A DNA stretch of 22,041 nucleotides. Origin: Bacteroidales bacterium (GTDB lineage Bacteria > Bacteroidota > Bacteroidia > Bacteroidales > Muribaculaceae). The first letter of the stretch is position 1, and each line of letters begins with the position of its first letter. The stretch lies in NCBI GenBank assembly GCA_900770215.1, contig CAAGJW010000008.1, forward strand, positions 1-22,041, given 5' to 3'. The notes under the pieces are model-generated. The model did no database searches. It was not told the DNA's origin and saw nothing but the letters and a program-made list of their open reading frames with translations. Shown in pieces: positions 6,686 to 14,413 of this stretch. A program made the position numbers and the translations under genes.

Positions 6686-6716
6686 TTGCCCGATACCAGA
6701 ATTTTTCATATCTTTG
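6686..6716 (+). promoter_or_regulatory. Strong Bacteroidales promoter for riboswitch 3 transcript
   Basis: TTG (6686-6688), exactly 20 bases, then TATCTTTG (6709-6716) fits the consensus spacing and sequence. Transcription would start near 6722, ten bases before riboswitch 3 P1. An inverted repeat CGGGCA (6650-6655) / TGCCCG (6687-6692) overlaps the -33 box and could be the tail hairpin of the upstream operon or an operator. Confidence 0.75.
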
Positions 6717-6731
6717 TGACTAAGAAAAAGC

Positions 6732-6933
6732 GTGAGGTTTTCTCCCTCCAAGGGAGAAATCAAAAGGGAATCAGGTGCAAGTCCTGAACAGTACCCGCTG
6801 CTGTGAGTCCTCGTTGCTTCGTCTCACATTATGTGTAAGCCACTGGCTGCCGAGTTGATTCTTTCAAAGTCGACTACATCATGGCCGGGAAGGCGTGAGC
6901 ACGAAGAGGATGAGTCAGAAGACCTGCCTTCAC
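6732..6933 (+). promoter_or_regulatory. Cobalamin riboswitch 3 (no obvious target gene)
   Basis: Conserved blocks are complete: ATCAAAAGGGAATCAGGTG near 6759-6777, CCTGAACAGTACCCGC near 6783-6798, AAGCCACTGG near 6837-6846, CCGGGAAGGC near 6885-6894 and AGTCAGAAGACCTGCC at 6913-6928. P1 pairs GTGAGG (6732-6737) with CTTCAC (6928-6933). The L5 region holds GTTGATT (6854-6860) paired with AGTCGAC (6868-6874). Nothing in the aptamer looks decayed. It is followed by the same 70-base module as copy 1 but by no convincing reading frame before a terminator at 7213-7248. Confidence 0.95.
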
Positions 6934-7003
6934 ATCGCATGCCTTGCAATATCAAGATTCACGTGGCATTTGAATCGAGGCAAAAATGAAAATGATGTAG
7001 TCG
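6934..7003 (+). promoter_or_regulatory. Structured module downstream of riboswitch 3
   Basis: This is the second copy of the 70-base module seen at 337-406. TGCCT (6940-6944) can pair with AGGCA (6978-6982), enclosing GATTC (6956-6960) / GAATC (6972-6976) around the same 11-base loop ACGTGGCATTT (6961-6971). The stem bases differ from copy 1 while pairing is kept. The module ends in ATGATGTAGTCG (6992-7003), complementary over 12 bases to CGACTACATCAT (6871-6882) in the L5 region. Confidence 0.7.
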
Positions 7004-7212
7004 CTACACAGCGCAGACTATCTTTTTTCTTGGGCAAGAGAGTACCTTCATGGGGTGCCGTGTCCACACTCACCGCGAGTGCCCCCGCCATTGCGCCAGG
7101 AGGCCCGCATGTGAAAGTGCATGATGTTGCAAGGACAGGAATTGTGTAAAGCATTGATTTCTGCACAACAATTCACACATATATAAAAATTTATATAGTA
7201 ACACTCCATGAT

Positions 7213-7248
7213 GGCGCCTATCCGCGATTGGACCGGCGCTGTTTTTTT
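7213..7248 (+). terminator. Intrinsic terminator ending the riboswitch 3 transcript
   Basis: GGCGCC (7213-7218) pairs with GGCGCT (7235-7240), with an inner TCC (7221-7223) / GGA (7230-7232) stem, followed by G and seven T (7242-7248). It lies just before the tag promoter and would insulate tag from the riboswitch transcript. Confidence 0.7.
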
Positions 7249-7252
7249 CTGG

Positions 7253-7283
7253 TTGCACATCAGGTTAGAAAGGTGTAATTTTG
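7253..7283 (+). promoter_or_regulatory. Promoter of tag
   Basis: TTG (7253-7255), 20 bases, then TAATTTTG (7276-7283) followed by C. This is a full Bacteroidales promoter, about 50 bases before the tag ATG. Confidence 0.75.
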
Positions 7284-7332
7284 CAGTGCCGCCACGGCAA
7301 CGTGCCTCTGTGGCGAGAAAAATAGCATTACG

Positions 7333-7950
7333 ATGACTATCCACGACAACAACACTGCGACGGCCCCCACGCGTTGCCCCTGGTGCGCTGGCAATGAGGC
7401 CTATTATGCCTATCACGACACCGAGTGGGGCACGCCTGTGCACGACGAGCGGCTGCACTTCGAGCTGCTTGTGCTTGAGTCGATGTCGTGCGGTCTATCG
7501 TGGTTGCTTGTGCTGAAAAAGCGAGAAATCATGCGAGCCTGCTTCGACAACTTCGAGCCTGCGCGTGTGGCCGCCTATGGCGTGCCTCAAGTTGAGCGCA
7601 TCATGGCCACGCCGGGCATGATCAAGTCGCGGCGCAAGATCGAGGCAGTGATACACAACGCCAGGGTGTTTCTCGGCATTGCACGCGAGTGCGGCTCCTT
7701 CGACAGTTACATCTGGAGCTTCACCCAGGGCAAGACGCTCATCTATCGCAGCCATCGCGATGAGGGCATCGTTGAGACCTGCAACGACTTGAGCGAGCGC
7801 ATGGCCCGCGACATGAAGAAGCGGGGCTTCAAGTATATGGGGCCGGTGATACTGTATTCACATCTTCAGGCCATCGGGGTTATCAACGATCATCATCCCT
7901 CATGCTTCCGCTACCGGCAGCTGCTGGGGCCTGGCACGGTGGTCGTGTGA
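7333..7950 (+). CDS. tag: DNA-3-methyladenine glycosylase I
   Basis: This 205-residue protein is a base-excision repair enzyme that removes 3-methyladenine from alkylated DNA. The family fold is intact: zinc ligands correspond to Cys15 and His28 at the N-terminus (RCPWC and YHDTEWG) and His187 and Cys191 near the end (DHHPSC). The catalytic-site block LESMSCGLSWLLVLKKRE and FKYMGPVILYSHLQAIGVIN are typical. E. coli Tag is slightly shorter (about 187 residues); the extra length is an N-terminal tail of about 11 residues. The gene stands alone, with its own promoter upstream and a bidirectional terminator after it. It is probably not under the B12 riboswitch because a terminator separates them. 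Confidence 0.95.
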   Translation: MTIHDNNTATAPTRCPWCAGNEAYYAYHDTEWGTPVHDERLHFELLVLESMSCGLSWLLVLKKREIMRACFDNFEPARVAAYGVPQVERIMATPGMIKSRRKIEAVIHNARVFLGIARECGSFDSYIWSFTQGKTLIYRSHRDEGIVETCNDLSERMARDMKKRGFKYMGPVILYSHLQAIGVINDHHPSCFRYRQLLGPGTVVV

Positions 7951-7984
7951 CTCTGCCGTGCTGTTGTGCAAGTGCTCGTTATAC

Positions 7985-8018
7985 AAAAGGCCCCGCTCAA
8001 GAGTTGAACGGGGCTTTT
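7985..8018. terminator. Bidirectional terminator between convergent genes
   Basis: GCCCCG (7990-7995) pairs with CGGGGC (8009-8014), flanked by AAAA at 7985-7988 and TTTT at 8015-8018. It therefore works on both strands, serving rightward tag and the leftward gene ending at 8050. Confidence 0.85.
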
Positions 8019-8049
8019 AAAAATTTGATGATTGGCGGTAGCAGTTGTG

Positions 8050-10233
8050 TTATCGCATCACTTTCTCGGCAGTGCGAGTGCCGTCGGTATAGGTGGTGAC
8101 CTTGATGTTGAGGCCGTCGAGCGGCGTGTCGCTGGCCATGCCTGACAGGTTGTAGTATTTCACCTGGGCAGCTATCTTGCCAGTGGCAACCTCGCCCACT
8201 GCGGTTGTGGGCACGCCCCACTTCACATCGTCGACATAGTAGGTGGCCACGTGGTCGGCTCCGCGCGTGCTGGTGAAGCGGAACCCAATGTAGAACACAT
8301 CGGCGATATTCTGGTTCTCAAGATGCAGGTCAAAACTCTGCCAGTCCTTGTTGAGGTCGGCAGTAGCCGGGATGGCGATGCCGTCGATGGGCTCCACATA
8401 CATGTCGTTGCCGTTCTTCTCGATGTAGCACACCTCGAGCTTGTCGGCCATGCCCTGTGTCATGAAGTCGCCCATGACGCGGAACGAGAAAATCTGGCTG
8501 GCGGCATTCTTGTAGTCGAGCGGCGGGGTCACGAGCATCATTTGGCAGGGCGTGCCGGCTCCGGCCTCGATCTTGCTGTCGTAGGGGGTGACTTTGGCGG
8601 CCTTGTTGCCGTTGTCGGTCCACTCATAGCCCCACCATGCGCGGGTGCCCTTGAGGGCCAGGTTTTTCCATCCGTCGAGCTTCACGGCCGTGTTGCGGGT
8701 CACGTTGTCGAAGCTCTCGATGAGCAGCTTGCGGGGATTGTCGCTCAACAGGGGCAGGGTGTCGCCCTCGGCGCCTGGTGTGGTGCCGCCTTGCAGTGCC
8801 ACGCCAGTGAGGGCTATGGTCTTGGACTCGGCCTTGACGCCGCTCAGGGTGATGACATCGCTGTAGTTGCCAGCCTCGTTGGGCTTGAAGGTGACTGTGA
8901 TGGTGGTGGTACCGCTTTTGAGCAGGGTGGCGTTGTTGATGATAAAGGCGCCCTTGGCCGTGCCGGCGACAGCAGCCTTGCCGTAGTCGGGGAAGTTGGC
9001 CGTGGTCACGGTGAAGGTCTGCTTCACGGTCTCGCCGGCCTTGCACTTGAAGGTGTCGAGGTGGTCGGCAGTGACGGTGATGGTGGGCAGGTTTTGCGGG
9101 TCGTAGGCCAGGGCCGTGGCCTCGAAGCCGGTGTTGAGTGTCGACACGCTCGACTCAAAGTTGATGCGTGCCGTGTGCTTGCCTATGGCTGTGGGCTTGT
9201 AGGTGAGGTTGACGGTGGCGCTGCCGCTGCCAGCCGGTATCTCGGCAAGGTCGATGGCATACTGGTCGCGGTTTTTGCCCGTGAGATAGACTTGGGTGGC
9301 TGTGGGCAGGTTCTTGTAGTCGACCTTGTAGGTGGCATAGGTCACGGCTTGGCCCAGTGGAGTGGCATCGGCTTCGTACACTGCTTGCGGGGTGACGGTG
9401 AGCACAGGGTCCTCGGTGGCCGACTGGTCGAAGAGGTCGGCCCAGCTGCTGGCAATGCGCATGGCGTCGACAATCACCTGCGGGCCGGTCTTTGACGCCG
9501 AGCTGCCTTGGCGCAGCTCCACAGCCTGCAGGCGGCTGGCATCGGCGCTCGTGTGCACCGTCATGTCGGTAATCTGGGCTGCTGCGGCAGGCTCTTTTGC
9601 CTTGTCGGCCGGATTGACCCACAGCTTGATGATATCGTTTTTAGTGCCGTCCACCAGTTGGTACATGAGCACAACCAGGTAGGTCTTGCCCAGCTCATAC
9701 TCGTCGGCGGTCGTTTCGAGCTGCGTGCTGCTGTTGCGCGAGATCTTGAGCTTGTACTTGCCCTCGCTGCTGGCCACGGCCAGCAGGCGTCCTATCTCTG
9801 AACTGGTTTTCTTGTCTTGCACGCCAGCTGTGCCGGGAGCGATGTAGGAGAGAAAATAAACATCGTCGTCGGTTACCGATTTCACGTTGATCAAGGCCGC
9901 TGTGTAGACAGCGCCGCTGGTGATGGGCTGGTCGGCAAACTTCACCATCACGTCTTGGCCACTGGCAGTGTTGCCAATGCGGGCTGCCTTGCCCGTTGCC
10001 GTGGGCTGGTAGCCTGCCAAGGTGAGTGCTGTGTCGACGACTTGCACGGGATCGGCGTCTTGGGTGCCGTACCACAGCCAGTTGCCTTGCCCGTAGAGAT
10101 TGCCCACGGGGTAGTCAAAATTCTCGGTCAGGTAGCGGTCGGCTTGTGCGTTCAAGGCAGTGCACAGGCAGGCCAGCACGATGGCGACAGCGCCAGCGAG
10201 GCGGCGGGTCGCAGTGTGTTGTTTTGTTGTCAT
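8050..10233 (-). CDS. Large secreted protein with Ig-like repeats, choice-of-anchor J-like domain and C-terminal tail
   Basis: I start this 727-residue protein at the ATG at 10233-10231, because the signal peptide (TRRLAGAVAIVLACLCTALNA) follows directly; an in-frame ATG at 10341 would add 36 residues overlapping the promoter. After it come a LamG-like N-terminal region (YLTENFDYPVGNLYGQGNWL, to about residue 270) and two Ig-like blocks (about 285-480) with TVNLTYKPTAIGKHTARINF and TTITVTFKPNEAGNYSDVI. A domain resembling choice-of-anchor J or cleaved-adhesin modules follows (about 505-680; ESFDNVTRNTAVKLDGW, MMLVTPPLDYKNA, YYVDDVKWG). The last 45 residues (VKYYNLSGM, NIKVTTYTDGT) match the tail of the BtuG-like protein at 616-1857. 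It is probably a surface or exported adhesin-like protein; the ligand is unknown. Confidence 0.8.
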   Translation of the reverse strand: MTTKQHTATRRLAGAVAIVLACLCTALNAQADRYLTENFDYPVGNLYGQGNWLWYGTQDADPVQVVDTALTLAGYQPTATGKAARIGNTASGQDVMVKFADQPITSGAVYTAALINVKSVTDDDVYFLSYIAPGTAGVQDKKTSSEIGRLLAVASSEGKYKLKISRNSSTQLETTADEYELGKTYLVVLMYQLVDGTKNDIIKLWVNPADKAKEPAAAAQITDMTVHTSADASRLQAVELRQGSSASKTGPQVIVDAMRIASSWADLFDQSATEDPVLTVTPQAVYEADATPLGQAVTYATYKVDYKNLPTATQVYLTGKNRDQYAIDLAEIPAGSGSATVNLTYKPTAIGKHTARINFESSVSTLNTGFEATALAYDPQNLPTITVTADHLDTFKCKAGETVKQTFTVTTANFPDYGKAAVAGTAKGAFIINNATLLKSGTTTITVTFKPNEAGNYSDVITLSGVKAESKTIALTGVALQGGTTPGAEGDTLPLLSDNPRKLLIESFDNVTRNTAVKLDGWKNLALKGTRAWWGYEWTDNGNKAAKVTPYDSKIEAGAGTPCQMMLVTPPLDYKNAASQIFSFRVMGDFMTQGMADKLEVCYIEKNGNDMYVEPIDGIAIPATADLNKDWQSFDLHLENQNIADVFYIGFRFTSTRGADHVATYYVDDVKWGVPTTAVGEVATGKIAAQVKYYNLSGMASDTPLDGLNIKVTTYTDGTRTAEKVMR

Positions 10234-10327
10234 GAGGTTGGGGTTAGTTAAGTTTATACATTGAAAAATTATATTGTGTACAACAGTAGGGGTATGGCCC
10301 ACAATGGGGAAAATTTGAACAACGTTG

Positions 10328-10358
10328 CAAATGTATGCCATTTTTCTCGCATTTCAAA
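10328..10358 (-). promoter_or_regulatory. Promoter of the choice-of-anchor J gene
   Basis: Read leftward, TTTG (10358-10355), 19 bases, then TACATTTG (10335-10328) followed by C is a near-perfect Bacteroidales promoter. Its location is what argues for the internal ATG at 10233 as the true start, giving a leader of about 88 bases. Confidence 0.8.
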
Positions 10359-10380
10359 AAAAACATTGCATGATATTGTC

Positions 10381-10404
10381 ATGCAAGGCCCTTGCGGGCT
10401 TGCA
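10381..10404 (-). terminator. Hairpin terminator after the phosphoethanolamine transferase gene
   Basis: ATGCAAGGCCC (10381-10391) pairs with GGGCTTGCAT (10396-10405) with one bulged base and a short TTGC loop. It abuts the stop codon at 10407-10405. On the minus strand a T-run occurs only about 20 bases further on, so the terminator assignment is moderate. Confidence 0.5.
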
Positions 10405-12078
10405 TCACTTGATGCCCCACGCCGAGAGGGGCACGGCGTGGTTGTGGTCGTTCAGGTAGTAGCGCACGCCCAGGCGGTAGGCCGGGTTGGTGACCGACAG
10501 GCTGTCGACGCGGGCTTTGGCCTTGATGCCGGCCATCGATAGCATGGTGGGGAATACCGAGGCGTTCGACTCCACGCCCTTGTGGCGGTTGCGGTGCAGA
10601 TTGCCCACGATGGCGGGATGCTGGCGGTCGTAGGCTGGAGAGGTCCATATGAGCAAGGGCACGTCGGTGTCATACTCTGAGGGCTTGGGCGATGCGTGCA
10701 AGAAGAGCTTGCGCTTGTCGTCGAAGATGTTTTCACCGTGGTCGGAGGTGTAGAGCAGGGCTGCTGCACAGTGCTCGCCGCGCAGCATGTCGATGAGCCG
10801 GGCCAGGATATAGTCGGTCTCGACGATGGTGTTGTCGTAGGCGTTGAGCAGCTGGGGGCGGTTGGCTGGCTCGGCCTCGGTGGGTGTGTCGGGCAGGAAG
10901 AGGGCACGCGAGCGGGCGTAGCGGTCGCGGTAGTTGAAGTGCGACCCGTACATGTGCAGCACGACAAAGAGCTTGCGGTGGCCGCGGGCCAGCTCGCGCT
11001 CCACATAGGGGAGCAGTTCCACGTCGTAGAAACGCTTGGCAGGTTTCCCCTTCTTGATGAAGCACACGTCGTCGGCCTCCTCGCCCAGGAAGTCGATATA
11101 GGAGTGGTTAGGCAGCTGGTTGGAGAAGAACGCCGTGTGGAAGCCGGCTTCGCCAAATGCTGCCAGGATGCCTTTCTCGTGATACAGGCGGTCGTGGTCT
11201 TCGGCGGTGGCGGCCGTGAGCAGCATGGGCACGCTGCGATGGGTGGTGTTGCTCTGCGAGCGTACGCCGGTAAACACGATCAGGCCTTGCTCACGCGAGA
11301 GCAGGGGATTGGTGGGGCGGTTGTAGCCGTAGAGCTGGAAATTGCGTGAGCGGGCCGTCTCGCCCACAACGAGCACATACACCTCGGCCGAGTCGGCAGG
11401 GTGGGTCGCCACTGCACCAAACTTGAAGCGGGCCACCCGCTCCTGGTAGTGGGCCGAGTTGTAGCTCTCGTGCACAGCCAGCCACAGGTTGTAGAACACG
11501 TTGAAGGGGTACATGTCGTCTTCTACGCGATACTCAAACCGGCCTTTCTTTTCCTCGCCCTTGGGATAGGCGATGTAGAGCGCGGCGGTGAAGACGGCAC
11601 TGGCTGCAAGGCCATAGAGCGAGGCACGGCGCCAGCGGTGCCTGCATGCAGCCTCAAGCCGGGTGTGCCGTGCCCACTGCATGGCGGCGATGCAGAGCAA
11701 CGGCAGGTAGAGGACAAAGACGATGGCCAAGGCCGGCACCAGGTTGTCGAGCAGCTCAAGGGCCTCATCGGGGTTGGTGGTGACCAGGTTGAGAAACATG
11801 CCCACGCCTATCACGCCCGAGCCGTAGAGATAGATAAGCACCATCTGAAAGGCTGCAAAGAACACCAGCGGAAACAGTATCCACACCTGCCGGCCTGTGT
11901 TGCCCGAGAGCAACATGAGCAGGGTGTAGAGGCATGCTGGGAGGATCACGTTGGCCACGGCAGCGGCCAGCGGCATGCCCTCGGTGATCGACAGGGTGAC
12001 GTTGGGCACCAGGAGCACGACGATGGTGTAGAAAAATAGAAATCTCGGCGAGAGTGTGAATCGCAGTTTGTCGCTCAT
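10405..12078 (-). CDS. Lipid A phosphoethanolamine transferase-like membrane enzyme (EptA family)
   Basis: The 557-residue protein has an N-terminal membrane half with about five helices (roughly residues 13-30, 37-58, 68-90, 112-134, 152-172), then a periplasmic alkaline-phosphatase-fold domain. The nucleophile motif VVGETAR places Thr241 as the probable acceptor residue. NTTHRSVPMLL, HMYGSHFNYRDRY and DHGEN (about 446-450) supply the other expected metal and substrate residues. Family members move phosphoethanolamine from phosphatidylethanolamine to lipid A or another glycan, changing surface charge and often peptide resistance. The acceptor cannot be read from sequence. It is the last gene of a three-gene leftward operon, 36 bases after the Omp85-like gene. 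Confidence 0.85.
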   Translation of the reverse strand: MSDKLRFTLSPRFLFFYTIVVLLVPNVTLSITEGMPLAAAVANVILPACLYTLLMLLSGNTGRQVWILFPLVFFAAFQMVLIYLYGSGVIGVGMFLNLVTTNPDEALELLDNLVPALAIVFVLYLPLLCIAAMQWARHTRLEAACRHRWRRASLYGLAASAVFTAALYIAYPKGEEKKGRFEYRVEDDMYPFNVFYNLWLAVHESYNSAHYQERVARFKFGAVATHPADSAEVYVLVVGETARSRNFQLYGYNRPTNPLLSREQGLIVFTGVRSQSNTTHRSVPMLLTAATAEDHDRLYHEKGILAAFGEAGFHTAFFSNQLPNHSYIDFLGEEADDVCFIKKGKPAKRFYDVELLPYVERELARGHRKLFVVLHMYGSHFNYRDRYARSRALFLPDTPTEAEPANRPQLLNAYDNTIVETDYILARLIDMLRGEHCAAALLYTSDHGENIFDDKRKLFLHASPKPSEYDTDVPLLIWTSPAYDRQHPAIVGNLHRNRHKGVESNASVFPTMLSMAGIKAKARVDSLSVTNPAYRLGVRYYLNDHNHAVPLSAWGIK

Positions 12079-12114
12079 TGGGAAATGAAATTTTTTTATG
12101 TGTGGAAAACTGGG

Positions 12115-13260
12115 CTAAAAGGCCTCGTTGATGTTGAAGGTGAACCCGCTCTGCCCCTTCTTGCCGAAGCCGTAGTCGAGCCTCACGTTCACGTTTTTCT
12201 TAAATTCCCAGCGATAGCCCACGCCGTAGTTGGGCAGCACGTGGCGCATCTTGATGTGGCCTGGCTTGTCGAATACTGTGCCGGCGCCTGCCCACACCAC
12301 GATGCCGTTGCGGCGCCACACGTGCTGGCGCAGCTCTACCTGGGTCTCTATCTTGTGCTTGTCGCGGTAGCGCCCCTCATAGTAGCCGCGCATGGCACTG
12401 CTGCCGCCCAGTTGGGCGAGCATGCCCCACGAGGGATTGCCGTAGTTGAACTGCGCCCGCATGTCGAGCGCCAGGGTGCTGCCTTTCCACAGCCCAATGT
12501 AGCCGCTGGTGCGCACATCGGTGGTGGTGAAGGCGTAGTGGTTGCCCACAAACCGCGGCCGGAACACTTGCTGAAGCCACAAGTACACGCCACGCTTGGG
12601 TGCCGTGAGATTGTCGCGGGTGTCGTAGAGCACCGTGGCACCTGCCCCCGCGTTGAAGGTCGACTTGCGCTGCCCTTCAAGCAGCTCGGGGCGTTCCACA
12701 TGGTGGGCCGTGATGTAGTCGACAGCAATGGTGGGACCCAAAAACAGGTTGCCGCTTGCCCTGAAGAGCCAGCTGGCCTTGAACTGCGTCTGCCACCGGT
12801 TCATCTTGCTCTTGTTGTCGTTGTTGTCGCCCTTGTCATAACCTGTTCCCCAGAAATAGGAGGGGAAGGAGTAAAAATACACGGTGTAGTCGATGCGCTG
12901 GCGGTCGCTGGGAAACATGTGGGTGCCGCGCACGCCTATCATGTAGAAGCCCACCGTCGAGATGTCGCCAAATATCGACACGTTGCTCGGCGGCAGCAGA
13001 CTGTCGGCCAGGGTGGCGCGGTACAAGCCCGAGGCTACAAGCCCGAGGCCCAGCTTGGTATCGGTGCTGTAGTGTGGGCCGCCTATCACCGAGAAGTCGA
13101 AACGCTTGTGCTTCTTCTCCTTGTTGGCGTCGCCGAAGTAGTCGAGAAACCGGCCCACTAGGTTGCGCTTCCTGGGCACGGTTGCGGTGTCGTGCTGCTC
13201 CTGGGCCATGACGGTGAGTGCGGCCAGGCCGGCAAGAAGTAGAAGTAGCGCCCTTGTCAT
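12115..13260 (-). CDS. Compact Omp85/BamA-like outer-membrane barrel without POTRA domains
   Basis: The 381-residue protein has a signal peptide (MTRALLLLLAGLAALTVMA), a short charged linker (NLVGRFLDYFGDANKEKKHK) and then only beta-barrel sequence. The block LGGSSAMRGYYEGRYRD at about residue 283-300 matches the conserved loop-6 RGY motif of the Omp85 surface-antigen family. The protein ends FTFNINEAF with terminal Phe. Length and lack of repeats before the barrel mean there is no room for POTRA domains, so it is unlikely to be the essential BamA. I take ATG at 13260, which overlaps the preceding stop by one base; the codon just upstream in frame is TTG. Function is unknown; the neighbours suggest envelope biogenesis. 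Confidence 0.8.
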   Translation of the reverse strand: MTRALLLLLAGLAALTVMAQEQHDTATVPRKRNLVGRFLDYFGDANKEKKHKRFDFSVIGGPHYSTDTKLGLGLVASGLYRATLADSLLPPSNVSIFGDISTVGFYMIGVRGTHMFPSDRQRIDYTVYFYSFPSYFWGTGYDKGDNNDNKSKMNRWQTQFKASWLFRASGNLFLGPTIAVDYITAHHVERPELLEGQRKSTFNAGAGATVLYDTRDNLTAPKRGVYLWLQQVFRPRFVGNHYAFTTTDVRTSGYIGLWKGSTLALDMRAQFNYGNPSWGMLAQLGGSSAMRGYYEGRYRDKHKIETQVELRQHVWRRNGIVVWAGAGTVFDKPGHIKMRHVLPNYGVGYRWEFKKNVNVRLDYGFGKKGQSGFTFNINEAF

Positions 13261-14228
13261 CAATACACAAGTCCCACGTTATCGACCCAGAATGTGTTGC
13301 CCACAGTACCCACATAGGCACCGCCGTGGCTCGACGAGAACTGGAGCACGATGTGGGTGGGCGTCTCGCCGGGCTCGGCCCAGCCGGTCTCGCGCACAAG
13401 CACGGTCTTGCCATGCGAGTTGCGGGCATACTCGTTGGCGTGCAATCCCATGGTCGAAGCCTCATAGAATGGCTTGCCCGTGATGTTGCCGTAGTGTATC
13501 GTGTAGGTAGCACCGTTGACCCATCCTGTTGTCGACCGGCCGTATTTCACCACCATGGTGCCCACGCGCTTGGCTGTGATGTTGCCACGGGCGTCCTCAT
13601 GGCGCTTCTGCAGGTAGAGCACGGCGATGCAATAGTCGGGGCCTGCCACTGTCGTGGCTTTGGAAAAACCGTTCTGGCGTATGCGGGTCCTCGACCCTGG
13701 CACGCGCACGCGGTAGTCAAATCGCAATGCCTTTGGGCGCAGCGTGAAGGGTACGCCCAGGTGCAGAGCCGAGGGGCCCTCCTTGGTGCTGGTGATGGGC
13801 TCCTTCATCGACCCCAGAAAGATGCTGCCGGCAGCAAGCACCTTGATGTTCATCATGCCCAGCACTTTGCACGTCTCGATGTGGGTCTCCAGCTTGGCAC
13901 AGTGGCCCGAGCCATGCACGTCGCGATACACCGAGGTGTTGGTCTTGACCACGCCCATCACCTTGGCCATCACGTTGCTCGTGCCCCATGGCGAGCCGCC
14001 CAAGTTCACATAGGGCTTGTTGCCGTTGAGCTCCTGGCTGGGGCCTATCTCATATAGGGTTTTGGTGTTGCCCCCTATCACGCTCGACTCGTGCACGTGG
14101 CGCACCACCCAAGAGTCGAAATTGCCGTATTTGAAGGGCACAAACTTGCCGGCGGCCTGCACGGCTTGCGGCATTGCAATGGCTATCGACAATGCGATTA
14201 ACCCAAATTTCAGTCTGTTCAAGTTCAT
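13260..14228 (-). CDS. PCMD-domain secreted protein
   Basis: The 322-residue protein has a signal peptide (LKFGLIALSIAIAMPQAVQA) without a clear lipobox, followed by one domain resembling the PCMD (putative carbohydrate metabolism) family of Bacteroidetes: FDSWVVRHVHESSVIGG, LNGNKPYVNLGGSPWGTSNV, SGHCAKLET, KALRFDYRVRVPG and a final FWVDNVGLVY. The beta-sandwich end resembles carbohydrate-binding modules, but no substrate is known. It is the first gene of the operon; its TGA overlaps the ATG of the Omp85-like gene by one base (TGATG), which indicates translational coupling. The domain assignment is from pattern recognition and is moderately secure. Confidence 0.7.
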   Translation of the reverse strand: MNLNRLKFGLIALSIAIAMPQAVQAAGKFVPFKYGNFDSWVVRHVHESSVIGGNTKTLYEIGPSQELNGNKPYVNLGGSPWGTSNVMAKVMGVVKTNTSVYRDVHGSGHCAKLETHIETCKVLGMMNIKVLAAGSIFLGSMKEPITSTKEGPSALHLGVPFTLRPKALRFDYRVRVPGSRTRIRQNGFSKATTVAGPDYCIAVLYLQKRHEDARGNITAKRVGTMVVKYGRSTTGWVNGATYTIHYGNITGKPFYEASTMGLHANEYARNSHGKTVLVRETGWAEPGETPTHIVLQFSSSHGGAYVGTVGNTFWVDNVGLVY

Positions 14229-14285
14229 TTTTTTATTTTTTTAAACTGTTGTGTTCTTTTAATGTACAATCGTTGACGCCGCAAA

Positions 14286-14293
14286 ATTATATC
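14286..14293 (-). promoter_or_regulatory. -7 element for the PCMD-Omp85-transferase operon
   Basis: Read leftward, the sequence TATAATTTTGCGG contains TAATTTTG followed by C, at about 14286-14293 and about 58 bases upstream of the ATG. No good TTG occurs 19-21 bases further upstream, so only the -7 box is supported. Confidence 0.5.
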
Positions 14294-14413
14294 ATTTGTG
14301 GCGATATCTTGCTACTGCCATTATTAAATTTAGCTAATCTCACACGAGCCTCTCTTGTGCGCTATATATTATGTGTGTGGGGGCCGCCCTGCCAGTGACA
14401 GGTGCATCAATTT

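Larger units (their letters stand above)
6722..7248 (+). ncRNA. Candidate riboswitch-controlled non-coding transcript
   Basis: The interval is bounded by a consensus promoter (6686-6716) and a good terminator (7213-7248). It holds an intact cobalamin riboswitch and its module, then about 245 bases (7004-7248) with no persuasive gene. Two further inverted repeats are visible: CACTC (7068-7072) / GAGTG (7078-7082), and GAATTGT (7139-7145) / ACAATTC (7168-7174). The longest frame opening after the module is 24 codons (7050-7124), Cys- and Arg-rich, and not convincing. Either this is a regulatory RNA or a leader whose gene has been lost. Both the RNA and its endpoints are inferred. Confidence 0.35.

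Noticed and set aside
6641..6692. Hairpins after the dockerin gene as a terminator of the btu operon
   Set aside because: GTGC/GCAC and CGGGCA/TGCCCG pairings exist but no T-run follows, and the second overlaps the next promoter. Too weak to call as a terminator.
7050..7124. A 24-codon open frame after riboswitch 3 (starts MGCRVHTHRECPRH)
   Set aside because: It is short, Cys- and Arg-rich, has a poor start context and lies over an inverted repeat. Not enough to call a small protein, though it should be tested if the transcript is confirmed.
6895..7149. An 84-codon frame starting inside riboswitch 3
   Set aside because: It begins within the aptamer 3' part and runs through the structured module; no plausible protein.
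8251..9495. A 414-codon plus-strand frame opposite the choice-of-anchor J gene
   Set aside because: Val, Gly and Leu repetitive composition typical of antisense to this codon usage; the minus frame has signal peptide, promoter and domains.
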